DNA from: DAOTUL01 sp034437435
GTDB lineage: Bacteria; Chloroflexota; Anaerolineae; Aggregatilineales; Phototrophicaceae
Direction: 5' to 3'
Assembly (NCBI GenBank): GCA_964417785.1
Contig: CAYQJO010000150.1
Location: 1-10,995 of the forward strand
Length of the DNA stretch: 10,995 nt
A model generated the notes under the pieces. It did no database searches. It saw only the letters and a program-made list of their open reading frames with translations, and was not told the DNA's origin. Positions 1-7,302 of this stretch are shown here, piece by piece (position 1 is the stretch's first letter; the number at the start of each line of letters is the position of its first letter). The position numbers were made by a program, and so were the translations under genes.

Positions 1-1
1 A

Positions 2-28
2 GGTCTTAAGATGATTGGTTTGCCATGA
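2..28 (+). CDS. Possible 3' end of an upstream gene overlapping the ABC ATPase start
   Basis: The frame beginning at base 2 is open from the window edge to a TGA at 26-28 and would end in the residues GLKMIGLP. That TGA overlaps the ATG of the next gene (25-27) in the classic ATGA arrangement. The ATPase has no clear Shine-Dalgarno sequence, which fits translation coupled to an upstream gene. A transporter permease or other partner would be a natural neighbour, but nine codons cannot identify a protein. The alternative is that this is untranslated leader; a TAA at 7-9 lies in the ATPase's own frame. Confidence 0.3.
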   Translation, partial: GLKMIGLP

Positions 29-1566
29 CCGCGACCTTACCGACCGGCCATAGACGTATTGACCACTTGCAGATGCAGGGAGTCGTCAAGCGGTTTCCCG
101 GTGTGTTGGCGGCTGACCGGATCGACTTCGATGTGCGCTCCGGCGAGATACACGCGCTGCTGGGCGAAAATGGCGCTGGCAAAAGCACGTTAATGAAAAT
201 TCTTTACGGCCTTTACCATCCTGACGATGGTCAGGTTATGATTGATGGCGAGTCCATCCGGGTCCGGTCGCCCCAGCGAGCAATTGAACACGGGATCGGT
301 ATGATCCACCAGCACTTCATGCTCGTGCCTTCATTGACGGTGGCCGAGAACATCGCCCTGGGCATGAAGTCGAGCCGGGGCATGTTACTCGACCTGGATG
401 TGGTTTCACGGCGTGTGCGTGAGCTATCTGAGATATACAATCTGAAGGTCGATCCGAACATCCCGGCGTGGCAGTTGGCCGTTGGTGAGCAGCAGCGTGT
501 GGAGATTCTGCGTGCGTTGTATCGTGGGGCTGCTTTGCTCATCCTGGACGAGCCGACCGCCGTATTAACACCGCAGGAAGTGGACGACCTGTTCGATATT
601 TTGCGCAAAATGGCGGGTGACGGTCATGCGCTGATTTTTATTTCGCACAAACTGCATGAGGTGCTGGCGATCAGCCAGCGGGTCACCGTTCTACGCGACG
701 GCCATAATGTCGGATCAATCCCGACAGCCGACGCCACCCGGCGCATTCTGGCGGAGATGATGGTGGGACGGCCTGTGGTGCTGGAATATGAACGTCCGCC
801 AGTCCAACCTGGGGCTGAGCGGCTGCGATTGGAGAGCTTAAGCGCCTTGAGTGATCGCGGTGATATGGGCCTCAAGGACGTCAACCTGTCTGTTTGCAGC
901 GGTGAGATTGTGGGCGTGGCGGGTGTCTCCGGCAACGGTCAGCACGAACTGGCCCAGGTGATCGCCGGTTTGCGCCCGACGACAACGGGCAGGCTGCATG
1001 TGGGCGGTGTAGATGTGACGGGTAAAGCGCCGTCCGCCATGAACGCGCTCGGTGTGTCCTACATCCCGGAAGAGCGGATGTTGGATGGCGTCATCAAAGA
1101 CTTTACCGTCGCCGAGAATCTGGTACTCCAGGATCACCACCGTTTTACTCGCGGCAAGGTGTTCCTGAACTTCCGTGCCATCACCCAGGCGTGCCGCGAG
1201 GCGATTGCGTCTTACGAGATCAAAACACCCGGCACAGACACACCCATCAAGAGTCTGTCGGGTGGCAATATCCAGAAGTTGGTGCTGGCGCGTGAACTGG
1301 CACGCAGGCCGCAGGTCCTCATCGCGGCGCAGCCGACACGCGGCGTGGATATCGGTGCGACCGAGTATATTCACCGGCGTTTGCTGGACGAGCGGGCCAA
1401 TGGCACCGCTATCCTGCTCATATCCGAAGACCTGGATGAGATTCGGGCGCTCTCCGACCGGATTGTCGTCATGTATGAAGGCAAAATCGTGGGCGAAGTA
1501 CCCGGCGGGGATGTTGATTTGCACCAACTGGGTGCCATGATGGCAGGTGCGACATTAGATGTGTAA
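25..1566 (+). CDS. ABC importer ATPase with two nucleotide-binding domains (Bmp/nucleoside or simple-sugar type)
   Basis: This is a cytoplasmic ATPase that would power a membrane importer of the BMP-family nucleoside/simple-sugar class (YufO/NupO-like, related to RbsA and MglA). The 513 residues are the usual length for the family and hold two ABC domains. Domain 1 is complete: Walker A GENGAGKST (47-55), Q-loop Gln96, signature LAVGEQQ (151-157), Walker B LLILDE (171-176) and H-loop His208. Domain 2 has the family's typical degenerate P-loop GVSGNGQ (300-306), signature LSGGN (411-415), AAQPTRGVD in place of an acidic Walker B (434-442), and SED instead of the H-loop (467-469), so it probably hydrolyses ATP poorly. 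ATG 25 is the first start after an in-frame TAA at 7-9; Met17 is an alternative start. No permease or binding protein is in the window. The genes that follow suggest a purine or related heterocycle as cargo, which is inference only. Confidence 0.9.
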   Translation: MTATLPTGHRRIDHLQMQGVVKRFPGVLAADRIDFDVRSGEIHALLGENGAGKSTLMKILYGLYHPDDGQVMIDGESIRVRSPQRAIEHGIGMIHQHFMLVPSLTVAENIALGMKSSRGMLLDLDVVSRRVRELSEIYNLKVDPNIPAWQLAVGEQQRVEILRALYRGAALLILDEPTAVLTPQEVDDLFDILRKMAGDGHALIFISHKLHEVLAISQRVTVLRDGHNVGSIPTADATRRILAEMMVGRPVVLEYERPPVQPGAERLRLESLSALSDRGDMGLKDVNLSVCSGEIVGVAGVSGNGQHELAQVIAGLRPTTTGRLHVGGVDVTGKAPSAMNALGVSYIPEERMLDGVIKDFTVAENLVLQDHHRFTRGKVFLNFRAITQACREAIASYEIKTPGTDTPIKSLSGGNIQKLVLARELARRPQVLIAAQPTRGVDIGATEYIHRRLLDERANGTAILLISEDLDEIRALSDRIVVMYEGKIVGEVPGGDVDLHQLGAMMAGATLDV

Positions 1567-1650
1567 AATAGCTGAATAGTCGGGTCGTCAGCATGGCGGC
1601 GTTGGGATTTGTCCCATCGAAAAGCGCCCGCAGGTCATAGGAGGACATGC
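1567..1650 (+). promoter_or_regulatory. Short intergenic leader with a strong ribosome-binding site for the FAD subunit gene
   Basis: The 84 bases between the ATPase and the FAD subunit contain a perfect AGGAGG at 1639-1644, six bases before ATG 1651. This decides that start over an in-frame TTG at 1609, which would add 14 residues with no family resemblance. A small hairpin, TGGGA/TCCCA, lies at 1603-1616. A 15-codon ORF (1593-1640) ends in a TAG that overlaps the Shine-Dalgarno. No terminator is visible, so co-transcription with the ATPase is likely. Confidence 0.7.
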
Positions 1651-2556
1651 ATGTGGAAGCATTATCACAGGCCGGCCACTGTTGACGAGGCGGCGGCCTT
1701 ACTCGATCAATACGGCGGACAGGCTCGCGTCATCGCTGGTGGCACTGATCTGCTGGTGGATATGCGTGCCGGACACGCTGCACACCAGGAAGCTCTGGTC
1801 GATATTACATCCATACCTGAACTCTGCGAAATTGAAGAATCTGACGGTGTTGTGACGATTGGTGCGGGTGTGACCCATACGGCTATCGTTAAAACCTCAC
1901 TGCTGGCACAACGGGCGACCTGCCTGGTGGAAAGCTGCGGCGTGGTTGGCGGGCCGCAGGTGCGCAACGTCGCCACGCTCGGCGGCAATGTCGCCCATGC
2001 TTTGCCCGCCGGCGATGGTACGACATCACTGGTGGCCCTCGACGCCGAGGTCGAGATCGTGCAGGCGGGTGAGCGGCGGTGGGTACCCATCCTTGAGATG
2101 TTTCTGGGTCCGGGCAAGTCGTTGCTCAATCCCAGCCGCGACGTGCTGTTGAAAATGCGCTTCAAACTGACCGCTGACCGTGAGGCGACCGCGTTCAGCC
2201 GGATTATGCGCCCGCAGGGTGTGGCGCTGCCGATCCTGGGGTGCGCAGTCTGGGTGCGACTGGATGAGAGCGGTTCCGTCTTTGAGGACTCCCGCATCTC
2301 TATTGCGCCTGCCGGACCGACCCCGCGCCGGGTGGCTGAGGTCGAGGACTGGCTGCGCGGCAAGCCGGTAGGCGAAGCGACGATCCATGAAGCGGCAGCG
2401 GTGGGGCAGCGAGTGCTGAGTCCGCGCACGAGCAAGTACCGGGCGACGGCAGATTACCGTCACGAGATGATCGCAGTATTGCTTAAGCGCACGCTACCGC
2501 GTGCCGCCGACCGCGCCCGCACAGGTGAAGCGGTCCCCGAAGGTATTGGAATATAA
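1651..2556 (+). CDS. FAD-binding subunit of a xanthine dehydrogenase-family molybdenum hydroxylase (CoxM/XdhB type)
   Basis: This is the medium subunit of a molybdenum hydroxylase. It binds FAD and passes electrons from the [2Fe-2S] clusters to NAD+ or another acceptor, probably in the cytoplasm. The 301 residues match the usual 280-300. Residues 1-170 form the FAD_binding_5 domain, with the pyrophosphate-binding loop IAGGTDLL (28-35) and the second FAD motif ATLGGNVAHA (108-117), followed by the usual PAGDGTTSLVALDAEV stretch. Residues from about 175 to 285 form the CO-dehydrogenase flavoprotein C-terminal domain, ending in the typical SKYRATADYR (261-270). The start is fixed by AGGAGG at 1639-1644. 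The stop lies 13 bases before the next ATG, so it forms one operon with the fused FeS-Mo subunit, its obvious partner. Substrate cannot be read from this subunit. Confidence 0.93.
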   Translation: MWKHYHRPATVDEAAALLDQYGGQARVIAGGTDLLVDMRAGHAAHQEALVDITSIPELCEIEESDGVVTIGAGVTHTAIVKTSLLAQRATCLVESCGVVGGPQVRNVATLGGNVAHALPAGDGTTSLVALDAEVEIVQAGERRWVPILEMFLGPGKSLLNPSRDVLLKMRFKLTADREATAFSRIMRPQGVALPILGCAVWVRLDESGSVFEDSRISIAPAGPTPRRVAEVEDWLRGKPVGEATIHEAAAVGQRVLSPRTSKYRATADYRHEMIAVLLKRTLPRAADRARTGEAVPEGIGI

Positions 2557-2557
2557 C

Positions 2558-2562
2558 AGGAG
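2558..2562 (+). promoter_or_regulatory. Ribosome-binding site deciding the start of the fused FeS-Mo subunit
   Basis: AGGAG at 2558-2562 sits seven bases before ATG 2570. It supports Met-Ser-Arg-Met-Glu as the N-terminus rather than an upstream start at 2501, which would lie inside the FAD subunit gene and add 23 residues that do not resemble a ferredoxin-like N-terminus. A second in-frame ATG at 2579 is possible but is further from the site. Confidence 0.75.
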
Positions 2563-2569
2563 TGATGGA

Positions 2570-5377
2570 ATGAGCCGAATGGAAATCACGGTAAACGGTA
2601 GAGCATATGATATGGATGTGCCGGAGTCGCGGACGCTGGCGCAATTTCTGCGGCAGGACCTGGGGCTGACCGGGACCAAAATTGGCTGCGAAGAAGCCGA
2701 ATGCGGAATCTGCACCGTGCTGGTGGACGGGTTGCCAGTCGATTCGTGCATTTACCCGGCGTTCAAGGCGCAGGGTAGTCAGGTGACGACAATTGAAGGG
2801 TTGGCGAACGGTGACCTGCATCCGCTGCAAAAGAACTTCATCGATCATGGTGCGGTCCAGTGCGGATTCTGCACCCCCGGTCTGATTATGACGTCGTCGG
2901 CGCTGCTGGAAGAGAACCCCGATCCTGACGATCATGCCATCAAGGTCGCGCTTAAGGACACGTACTGCCGCTGTACTGGCTACACCAGTGTGATCAACTC
3001 GATCAAGTCAGCAGCACGGGAGATGCGTGGCGAAGCGCCGCTGCCGGTGAACGATCCGATGGTCGGAGAAGCGATGGATGTGGTCAGCCGGTCGGTGCCG
3101 CCAGTTGAAGTGCGCGAGAAAGTGACCGGTGCGGCCAAGTTCACCGACGATTATGTCTTTCCCGGTATGGCCTACGCCCGTACCCTGCGCTCACCGCACC
3201 CGCACGCCCGTATCCTGGATATTCGCACCGAGAAAGCGGAAGCGCTGCCCGGTGTTCACGCTGTAATGACGCACAAAGATGTTCCGGGTGAAAATCTGCA
3301 CGGATTGATCTATCGGGATTGGCCGGTGTTGTGTCATGACGTGGTGCGCTATGTTGGTGACGCGGTGGCGATTGTGGCCGCCGATACGGCGGAGATTGCG
3401 GCGGAAGCCCTGGCGTTGATCGAGGTCGATTATGAGCCGCTGACAGTCGTCGCTGATCCGGTATTCGCCCATTCGGCGGAAGCGCCCAATCTGCACCCGG
3501 AGCATGAGACTGGCAATCTGCTCAAACACATCAAAGTCCGGCACGGCGACATTGAACAGGGTTTCGCCCAGGCTGATGTGATCGTGGAGCGTGAGTATCG
3601 CACACCGACCACCGAACACGCTTTTCTGGAGCCAGAATGTGCCATCGGCGTGCCGAAGGGCTATGATGCCGACCACCGGAAGCTGACCATCTATGTTGGT
3701 TCACAAATTCCGTATCAGGACCGCAACCAGATCGCGCTGGCGATGGGGTTGGAGGAAGAAGAACAGGTGCGGGTAATCGGTACGCTGATCGGCGGCGGTT
3801 TTGGTGGCAAGGAGGACATCGCCGGTCAGATTCATGTGGCGATGCTGGCAGAAGCGACCGGCAGGCCGGTGAAGATGCTCTATTCCCGGCAGGAATCGCT
3901 CATCTTCCATCCCAAGCGGCACGCGACCATCATCAAGATCAAGACCGGTGCCACCAATGATGGCAAGCTGATCGCGGTCCAGGCCGAACTCTACGGCGAT
4001 GCCGGCGCTTATGCCTCGCTTTCCGACAAGGTGATGACTCGTGCCACCACCCATGCCACCGGTCCCTATGAAGTGCCGAACGCCAAAATCGACTGCTTCG
4101 CCATGTACACCAACAATGTGCCGTCGGGGGCCTTTCGGGGCTTCGGTGTGACGCAATCCGCGTTTGCGGTAGAGCAGAATATGGACCTTGTGGCCGAAGA
4201 ACTGGGTATGGACGCTCTCGAATTCCGGCTGAAGAACGCCCAGAAAGTCGGTGTGACAACCGCAACGGGTCAATTGCTGCGTGAATCGGTTGGTTTGATC
4301 GAGACCATCGAGAAAGTCCAGGAAGATATGGGCTTTGACGGTGGCAATTTCCGCTGGTCATGGCGGGAGGGCAACAAGGCCTACGCCTGGGGCATCGCGT
4401 GTTCCTATAAGAACACCGGACTCGGCGGCGGCGCGCCGGATAAATCCGAGGCAGAGGTGGAAGCGTTTGAGGACGGCACGGTCGAGGTCCGCACGGCGGC
4501 TGCCGATATGGGGCAGGGCATCGCCCATGTAGTGGCGCAGTGTACGGCGGAAGAGATGCATATGGCTTATGATCGGGTCAAGGTGCTGCTGTGCGATACC
4601 GATCTGACACCCAACGGTGGCCCGACGACCGCTTCGCGCCAGACCTTCATGACCGGCAACGCGGCGCGGTTGGCGGCTTCTGCCCTGCGGGATGCCATCA
4701 CCCAATCCGCCGCCGAGATGCTGGATGTGCCGCCGCAGCAAATCCGCTACAGTGAGGGACTGCTGCAATATAATGGTGACCGCGTGGAAGTTGGCACGGT
4801 TGTCAAATGGATGAAGGATCATGGTCTTGCGCCCAAAACCCGTCACGAATACTGGGCACCGAAGACGCAGCCGCTGGGTACTGGTGGGGATATGCACTTC
4901 GCCTTCAGCTACGCTACTCAGGCCGCGCTGGTTGAGGTCGATCTGGATACGGGCGAGGTTCACGTCCTCAAGGTGATCTCCGGTACCGACATCGGACGGG
5001 CGATCAACCCCTTAATGCTCCAGGGGCAGATCGAAGGCGGTATTGTCATGGCGATGGGGAACTGTCTGACCGAATCGTTCATTATCGAAGATGGCAAGCC
5101 CTGGACCAACGCACTGGCGCGGTATAAGATGCCGAGCATCAAGCACGCGCCGGAAATTGTTTCACATCTGGTCGAGCATCGGGCTGCTGAAGGGCCTTAT
5201 GGTGCGAAAGGTGTGGGCGAGATTCCGTCGATCAATACCACACCGGCCATCTGCAACGCTATATACAACGCTACCAGTGTGCGCATTTTCTCGATTCCGG
5301 TGGATCAGGATGCGCTGCTGCGAGCCATGCGTGCCGGTGAGCGTGAAGTGCATACGGCGTGGCATGATGTGAAATAG
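2570..5377 (+). CDS. Fused [2Fe-2S]-molybdopterin subunit of a xanthine dehydrogenase-family hydroxylase, purine-type active site
   Basis: This is the catalytic subunit of a molybdenum hydroxylase: it oxidises a C-H bond with water-derived oxygen and sends electrons through two [2Fe-2S] clusters to the FAD subunit. In its 935 residues the small and large subunits, usually separate in bacteria, are joined. Residues 1-80 are a plant-type ferredoxin domain (Cys40, 45, 48, 60). Residues about 85-160 are the helical domain of the second cluster (Cys98, 101, 133, 135). From about 175 to 920 are the aldehyde oxidase/xanthine dehydrogenase a/b-hammerhead and molybdopterin domains. Visible motifs are GGGFGGKE (408-415), GAFRGFG (520-526), MGQG (647-650) and GVGE (881-884). 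By hand alignment with bovine xanthine oxidoreductase, Gln379, Glu415, Arg491, Arg523 and Glu884 match Gln767, Glu802, Arg880, Arg912 and Glu1261. This favours a purine-like substrate. The CO-dehydrogenase VAYRCSFR loop is absent. Aldehyde, nicotinate or other N-heterocycle oxidation remains possible. Confidence 0.92.
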   Translation: MSRMEITVNGRAYDMDVPESRTLAQFLRQDLGLTGTKIGCEEAECGICTVLVDGLPVDSCIYPAFKAQGSQVTTIEGLANGDLHPLQKNFIDHGAVQCGFCTPGLIMTSSALLEENPDPDDHAIKVALKDTYCRCTGYTSVINSIKSAAREMRGEAPLPVNDPMVGEAMDVVSRSVPPVEVREKVTGAAKFTDDYVFPGMAYARTLRSPHPHARILDIRTEKAEALPGVHAVMTHKDVPGENLHGLIYRDWPVLCHDVVRYVGDAVAIVAADTAEIAAEALALIEVDYEPLTVVADPVFAHSAEAPNLHPEHETGNLLKHIKVRHGDIEQGFAQADVIVEREYRTPTTEHAFLEPECAIGVPKGYDADHRKLTIYVGSQIPYQDRNQIALAMGLEEEEQVRVIGTLIGGGFGGKEDIAGQIHVAMLAEATGRPVKMLYSRQESLIFHPKRHATIIKIKTGATNDGKLIAVQAELYGDAGAYASLSDKVMTRATTHATGPYEVPNAKIDCFAMYTNNVPSGAFRGFGVTQSAFAVEQNMDLVAEELGMDALEFRLKNAQKVGVTTATGQLLRESVGLIETIEKVQEDMGFDGGNFRWSWREGNKAYAWGIACSYKNTGLGGGAPDKSEAEVEAFEDGTVEVRTAAADMGQGIAHVVAQCTAEEMHMAYDRVKVLLCDTDLTPNGGPTTASRQTFMTGNAARLAASALRDAITQSAAEMLDVPPQQIRYSEGLLQYNGDRVEVGTVVKWMKDHGLAPKTRHEYWAPKTQPLGTGGDMHFAFSYATQAALVEVDLDTGEVHVLKVISGTDIGRAINPLMLQGQIEGGIVMAMGNCLTESFIIEDGKPWTNALARYKMPSIKHAPEIVSHLVEHRAAEGPYGAKGVGEIPSINTTPAICNAIYNATSVRIFSIPVDQDALLRAMRAGEREVHTAWHDVK

Positions 5378-5392
5378 TGTGGTCTAAAAATC

Positions 5393-5431
5393 GAATCACC
5401 ATCAGGCGGACCCCTCCGCCTGTTTTGATTC
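5393..5431 (+). terminator. Rho-independent terminator after the hydroxylase operon
   Basis: A perfect 8-bp stem, CAGGCGGA (5403-5410) with TCCGCCTG (5415-5422), closes a CCCC loop and is followed directly by TTTT (5423-5426). An outer 6-bp stem, GAATCA (5393-5398) with TGATTC (5426-5431), flanks it across a small internal loop. The structure lies 15 bases after the hydroxylase stop codon. It fits an intrinsic terminator separating the hydroxylase group from the mutase group. The T-tract is short and also takes part in the outer stem, so termination may be partial. Confidence 0.7.
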
Positions 5432-5450
5432 TATGAACTTGCATTACAAT
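5423..5450 (+). promoter_or_regulatory. Possible sigma-70-type promoter for the mutase operon
   Basis: TACAAT at 5445-5450 is one base from the -10 consensus. A weak -35-like TTTTGA at 5423-5428 lies 16 bases upstream, inside the terminator's T-tract. Transcription would start near 5457, about 30 bases before the mutA ATG. The mutase operon needs a promoter somewhere after the terminator and this is the best match, but the -35 is poor. Confidence 0.25.
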
Positions 5451-5487
5451 GGCTGATATTGTTGGTCGCTAGTTAAAGGCTCAATCA

Positions 5488-7302
5488 ATGGGGGAAACCC
5501 AGAATCGTCTGTTTGAAGACTTCGCGGTGCCGACCTATGATGAATGGCGGCAGGCTGCGGAAGCCTCGCTCAAAGGCGTTCCTTTCGACAAAAAACTGCT
5601 GACACGGACCTACGAAGGGGTCGTGTTGCAACCGCTCTATTTTTCGGCTGACGTCGCTCACCAGTATACCTTGCCGGGACAACCGCCCTACGTGCGCGGG
5701 ACCCGTGTTGCTGGTAATACATGGTCCATCATCCAGGATATTCCATACGACAGCCCGGAAAGCTTCAACGCCGCACTGCGCCATGACCTCGAAAACGGCC
5801 AGACGGCGGTGCAGTTGCCCGCTGTCGCCAGCGCGGATGAACTGGAAACGGCTCTGGACGGTGTTGATCTGACGACCCTGCCCTTGTTCATCCGGGTGGG
5901 CGCATCACCGGCAGCGATGGTAGCGGTGCTGGAAACCTGGATGGCGAAACGAGGTTACACCGACCTGTACGGATGTATCCAGGCCGACCCGCTGGGAGCG
6001 CTGATATGCGGTGACGATGTGGATGTGGCGCAAGTCTATGGCGACATCGCGCAGGCGATGATCTGGGCTGCCGATCATGCACCGAATCTGGATGTCGTCA
6101 CGGTCGACAGCACCCGCTATCACGATGGCGGCGGGAATGCCGTACAGGAACTGGCGTATGCGGTTGCGACCGGTGTCGCTTATGTGCGGGCCATGCTGGA
6201 ACGAGGTGTTCCCATCGAGCGTATCCGTGTTTCGTTTGAATATGCCGTCGGTGTGGAATTCTTCATGGAAGTCGCCAAATTGCGGGCGGCGCGACTGCTC
6301 TGGTCGCAGATTATGGAAGCCTTCGGCCAGTCGGAACCATCTATCGCTGTTCGGGTCCACAGTGATTTCCGCAATAAGACGGTTTACGACCCTTATGTTA
6401 ACATGCTGCGCACGACGGTTGAGTCGCTGGTGGGTGCGGTGAGCGGTGTGGACGGCATGACCATCGCACCCTTCGACGCGGTGATTCGTCCGCCGGACGA
6501 GTTCTCGCGCCGTGTGGCCCGCAACCAGCAGTTGATCCTGCGCGATGAGTGCAACCTGGCGCATCTGATCGATCCCGCCGGTGGATCGTGGTATGTTGAG
6601 CATTTGACGGACGAACTGGCAAAACGGGCCTGGGCGCTGTTCCAGGAGATTGAAGCGGCTGGTGGTATGTTGGCGGCCCTCGAAGGCGGGACACCCCAGG
6701 CACAGATCGCGGAAGTGGCACAGACCAGAGCAACCAATCTCGCCACGCGCCGGGATCGGCAGGTCGGCATCAATATGTATGTCAATGTGCAGGAGACCCG
6801 TCTGCCTGGTGAGGGGGTGGCGCAAACCCCGACCACCGGACAGATCGAACCGGTACCGGTGCGGCGCACGGCAGAACCCTTCGAGGTGCTGCGTGCCGCT
6901 GCCGATGCGTACACTGAACGGACCGGTCAGCGCCCGCAGATTTTCATGGCGAATCTAGGCCAGTATAAGCTGCGGGCTGATTTTACCGTTGGCTTCTACG
7001 AAGTGGGCGGTTTCGAGATGCTGAATAACAATGGTTTTGCCACGCCAGAAGAAGCGGCTGAGGCAGCGCTGGTGTCGGGCGCACCGGTCATGGTCATTTG
7101 CTCCACCGACGATGCTTATCCGGAAATTGTGCCGCCGCTGGTCAAGGCGGTTAAACCGGAGATGGTCGTGATCCTGGCGGGTTACCCGCAGGATCAGATC
7201 GAGACGCACAAAGCCGCCGGTGTGGATGCGTTTATCCATATTCGCGCCAATTGTTACGAGATGAACCGGGAACTACAGCGGCAGATTGGAGTGTTGGAAT
7301 AA
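5488..7302 (+). CDS. mutA: Methylmalonyl-CoA mutase small (beta) subunit, lacking B12-binding residues
   Basis: This is the non-catalytic partner of MutB in the cytoplasmic heterodimeric methylmalonyl-CoA mutase. At 604 residues it is slightly shorter than the roughly 640-residue Propionibacterium MutA. It starts with an N-terminal arm including RLFEDFAVPTYDEWRQ (7-22). A TIM-barrel-like mutase domain spans about 45-400, with the family stretches FFMEVAKLRAARLLW (258-272) and DPAGGSWYVE (362-371). A flavodoxin-like domain covers about 480-600. There the B12 motif DGHDRG of MutB is replaced by YKLRAD (493-498), so the lower-ligand histidine is missing, as is normal for this subunit. ATG 5488 is the only ATG after an in-frame TAG at 5470. 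A weak AAAGG lies at 5475-5479. The gene heads a four-gene operon, and its TAA shares a base with the mutB ATG (TAATG). Confidence 0.93.
   Translation: MGETQNRLFEDFAVPTYDEWRQAAEASLKGVPFDKKLLTRTYEGVVLQPLYFSADVAHQYTLPGQPPYVRGTRVAGNTWSIIQDIPYDSPESFNAALRHDLENGQTAVQLPAVASADELETALDGVDLTTLPLFIRVGASPAAMVAVLETWMAKRGYTDLYGCIQADPLGALICGDDVDVAQVYGDIAQAMIWAADHAPNLDVVTVDSTRYHDGGGNAVQELAYAVATGVAYVRAMLERGVPIERIRVSFEYAVGVEFFMEVAKLRAARLLWSQIMEAFGQSEPSIAVRVHSDFRNKTVYDPYVNMLRTTVESLVGAVSGVDGMTIAPFDAVIRPPDEFSRRVARNQQLILRDECNLAHLIDPAGGSWYVEHLTDELAKRAWALFQEIEAAGGMLAALEGGTPQAQIAEVAQTRATNLATRRDRQVGINMYVNVQETRLPGEGVAQTPTTGQIEPVPVRRTAEPFEVLRAAADAYTERTGQRPQIFMANLGQYKLRADFTVGFYEVGGFEMLNNNGFATPEEAAEAALVSGAPVMVICSTDDAYPEIVPPLVKAVKPEMVVILAGYPQDQIETHKAAGVDAFIHIRANCYEMNRELQRQIGVLE

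Noticed and set aside
838..1527. A 229-codon minus-strand frame opposite the ABC ATPase.
   Set aside because: It lies antisense to the second nucleotide-binding domain, has no recognisable motif, and has no ribosome-binding site supporting its start.
1609..1650. TTG start at 1609 for the FAD subunit.
   Set aside because: The perfect AGGAGG lies six bases before ATG 1651, and the added 14 residues do not belong to the family fold.
3800..4150. Possible aerobic CO dehydrogenase large subunit.
   Set aside because: The active-site loop reads GAFRGFG, not the Cys-containing VAYRCSFR of form I CO dehydrogenase, and the purine-pocket Glu and Arg are present.
5378..5487. Cobalamin riboswitch upstream of the mutase operon.
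   Set aside because: The gap is only 110 bases, is mostly terminator, and shows no B12-box-like conserved core; it is too short for the usual roughly 200-base element.
5905..6825. A 306-codon minus-strand frame opposite mutA.
   Set aside because: It is fully inside a recognised gene, has no family motif, and has a shadow-frame composition.
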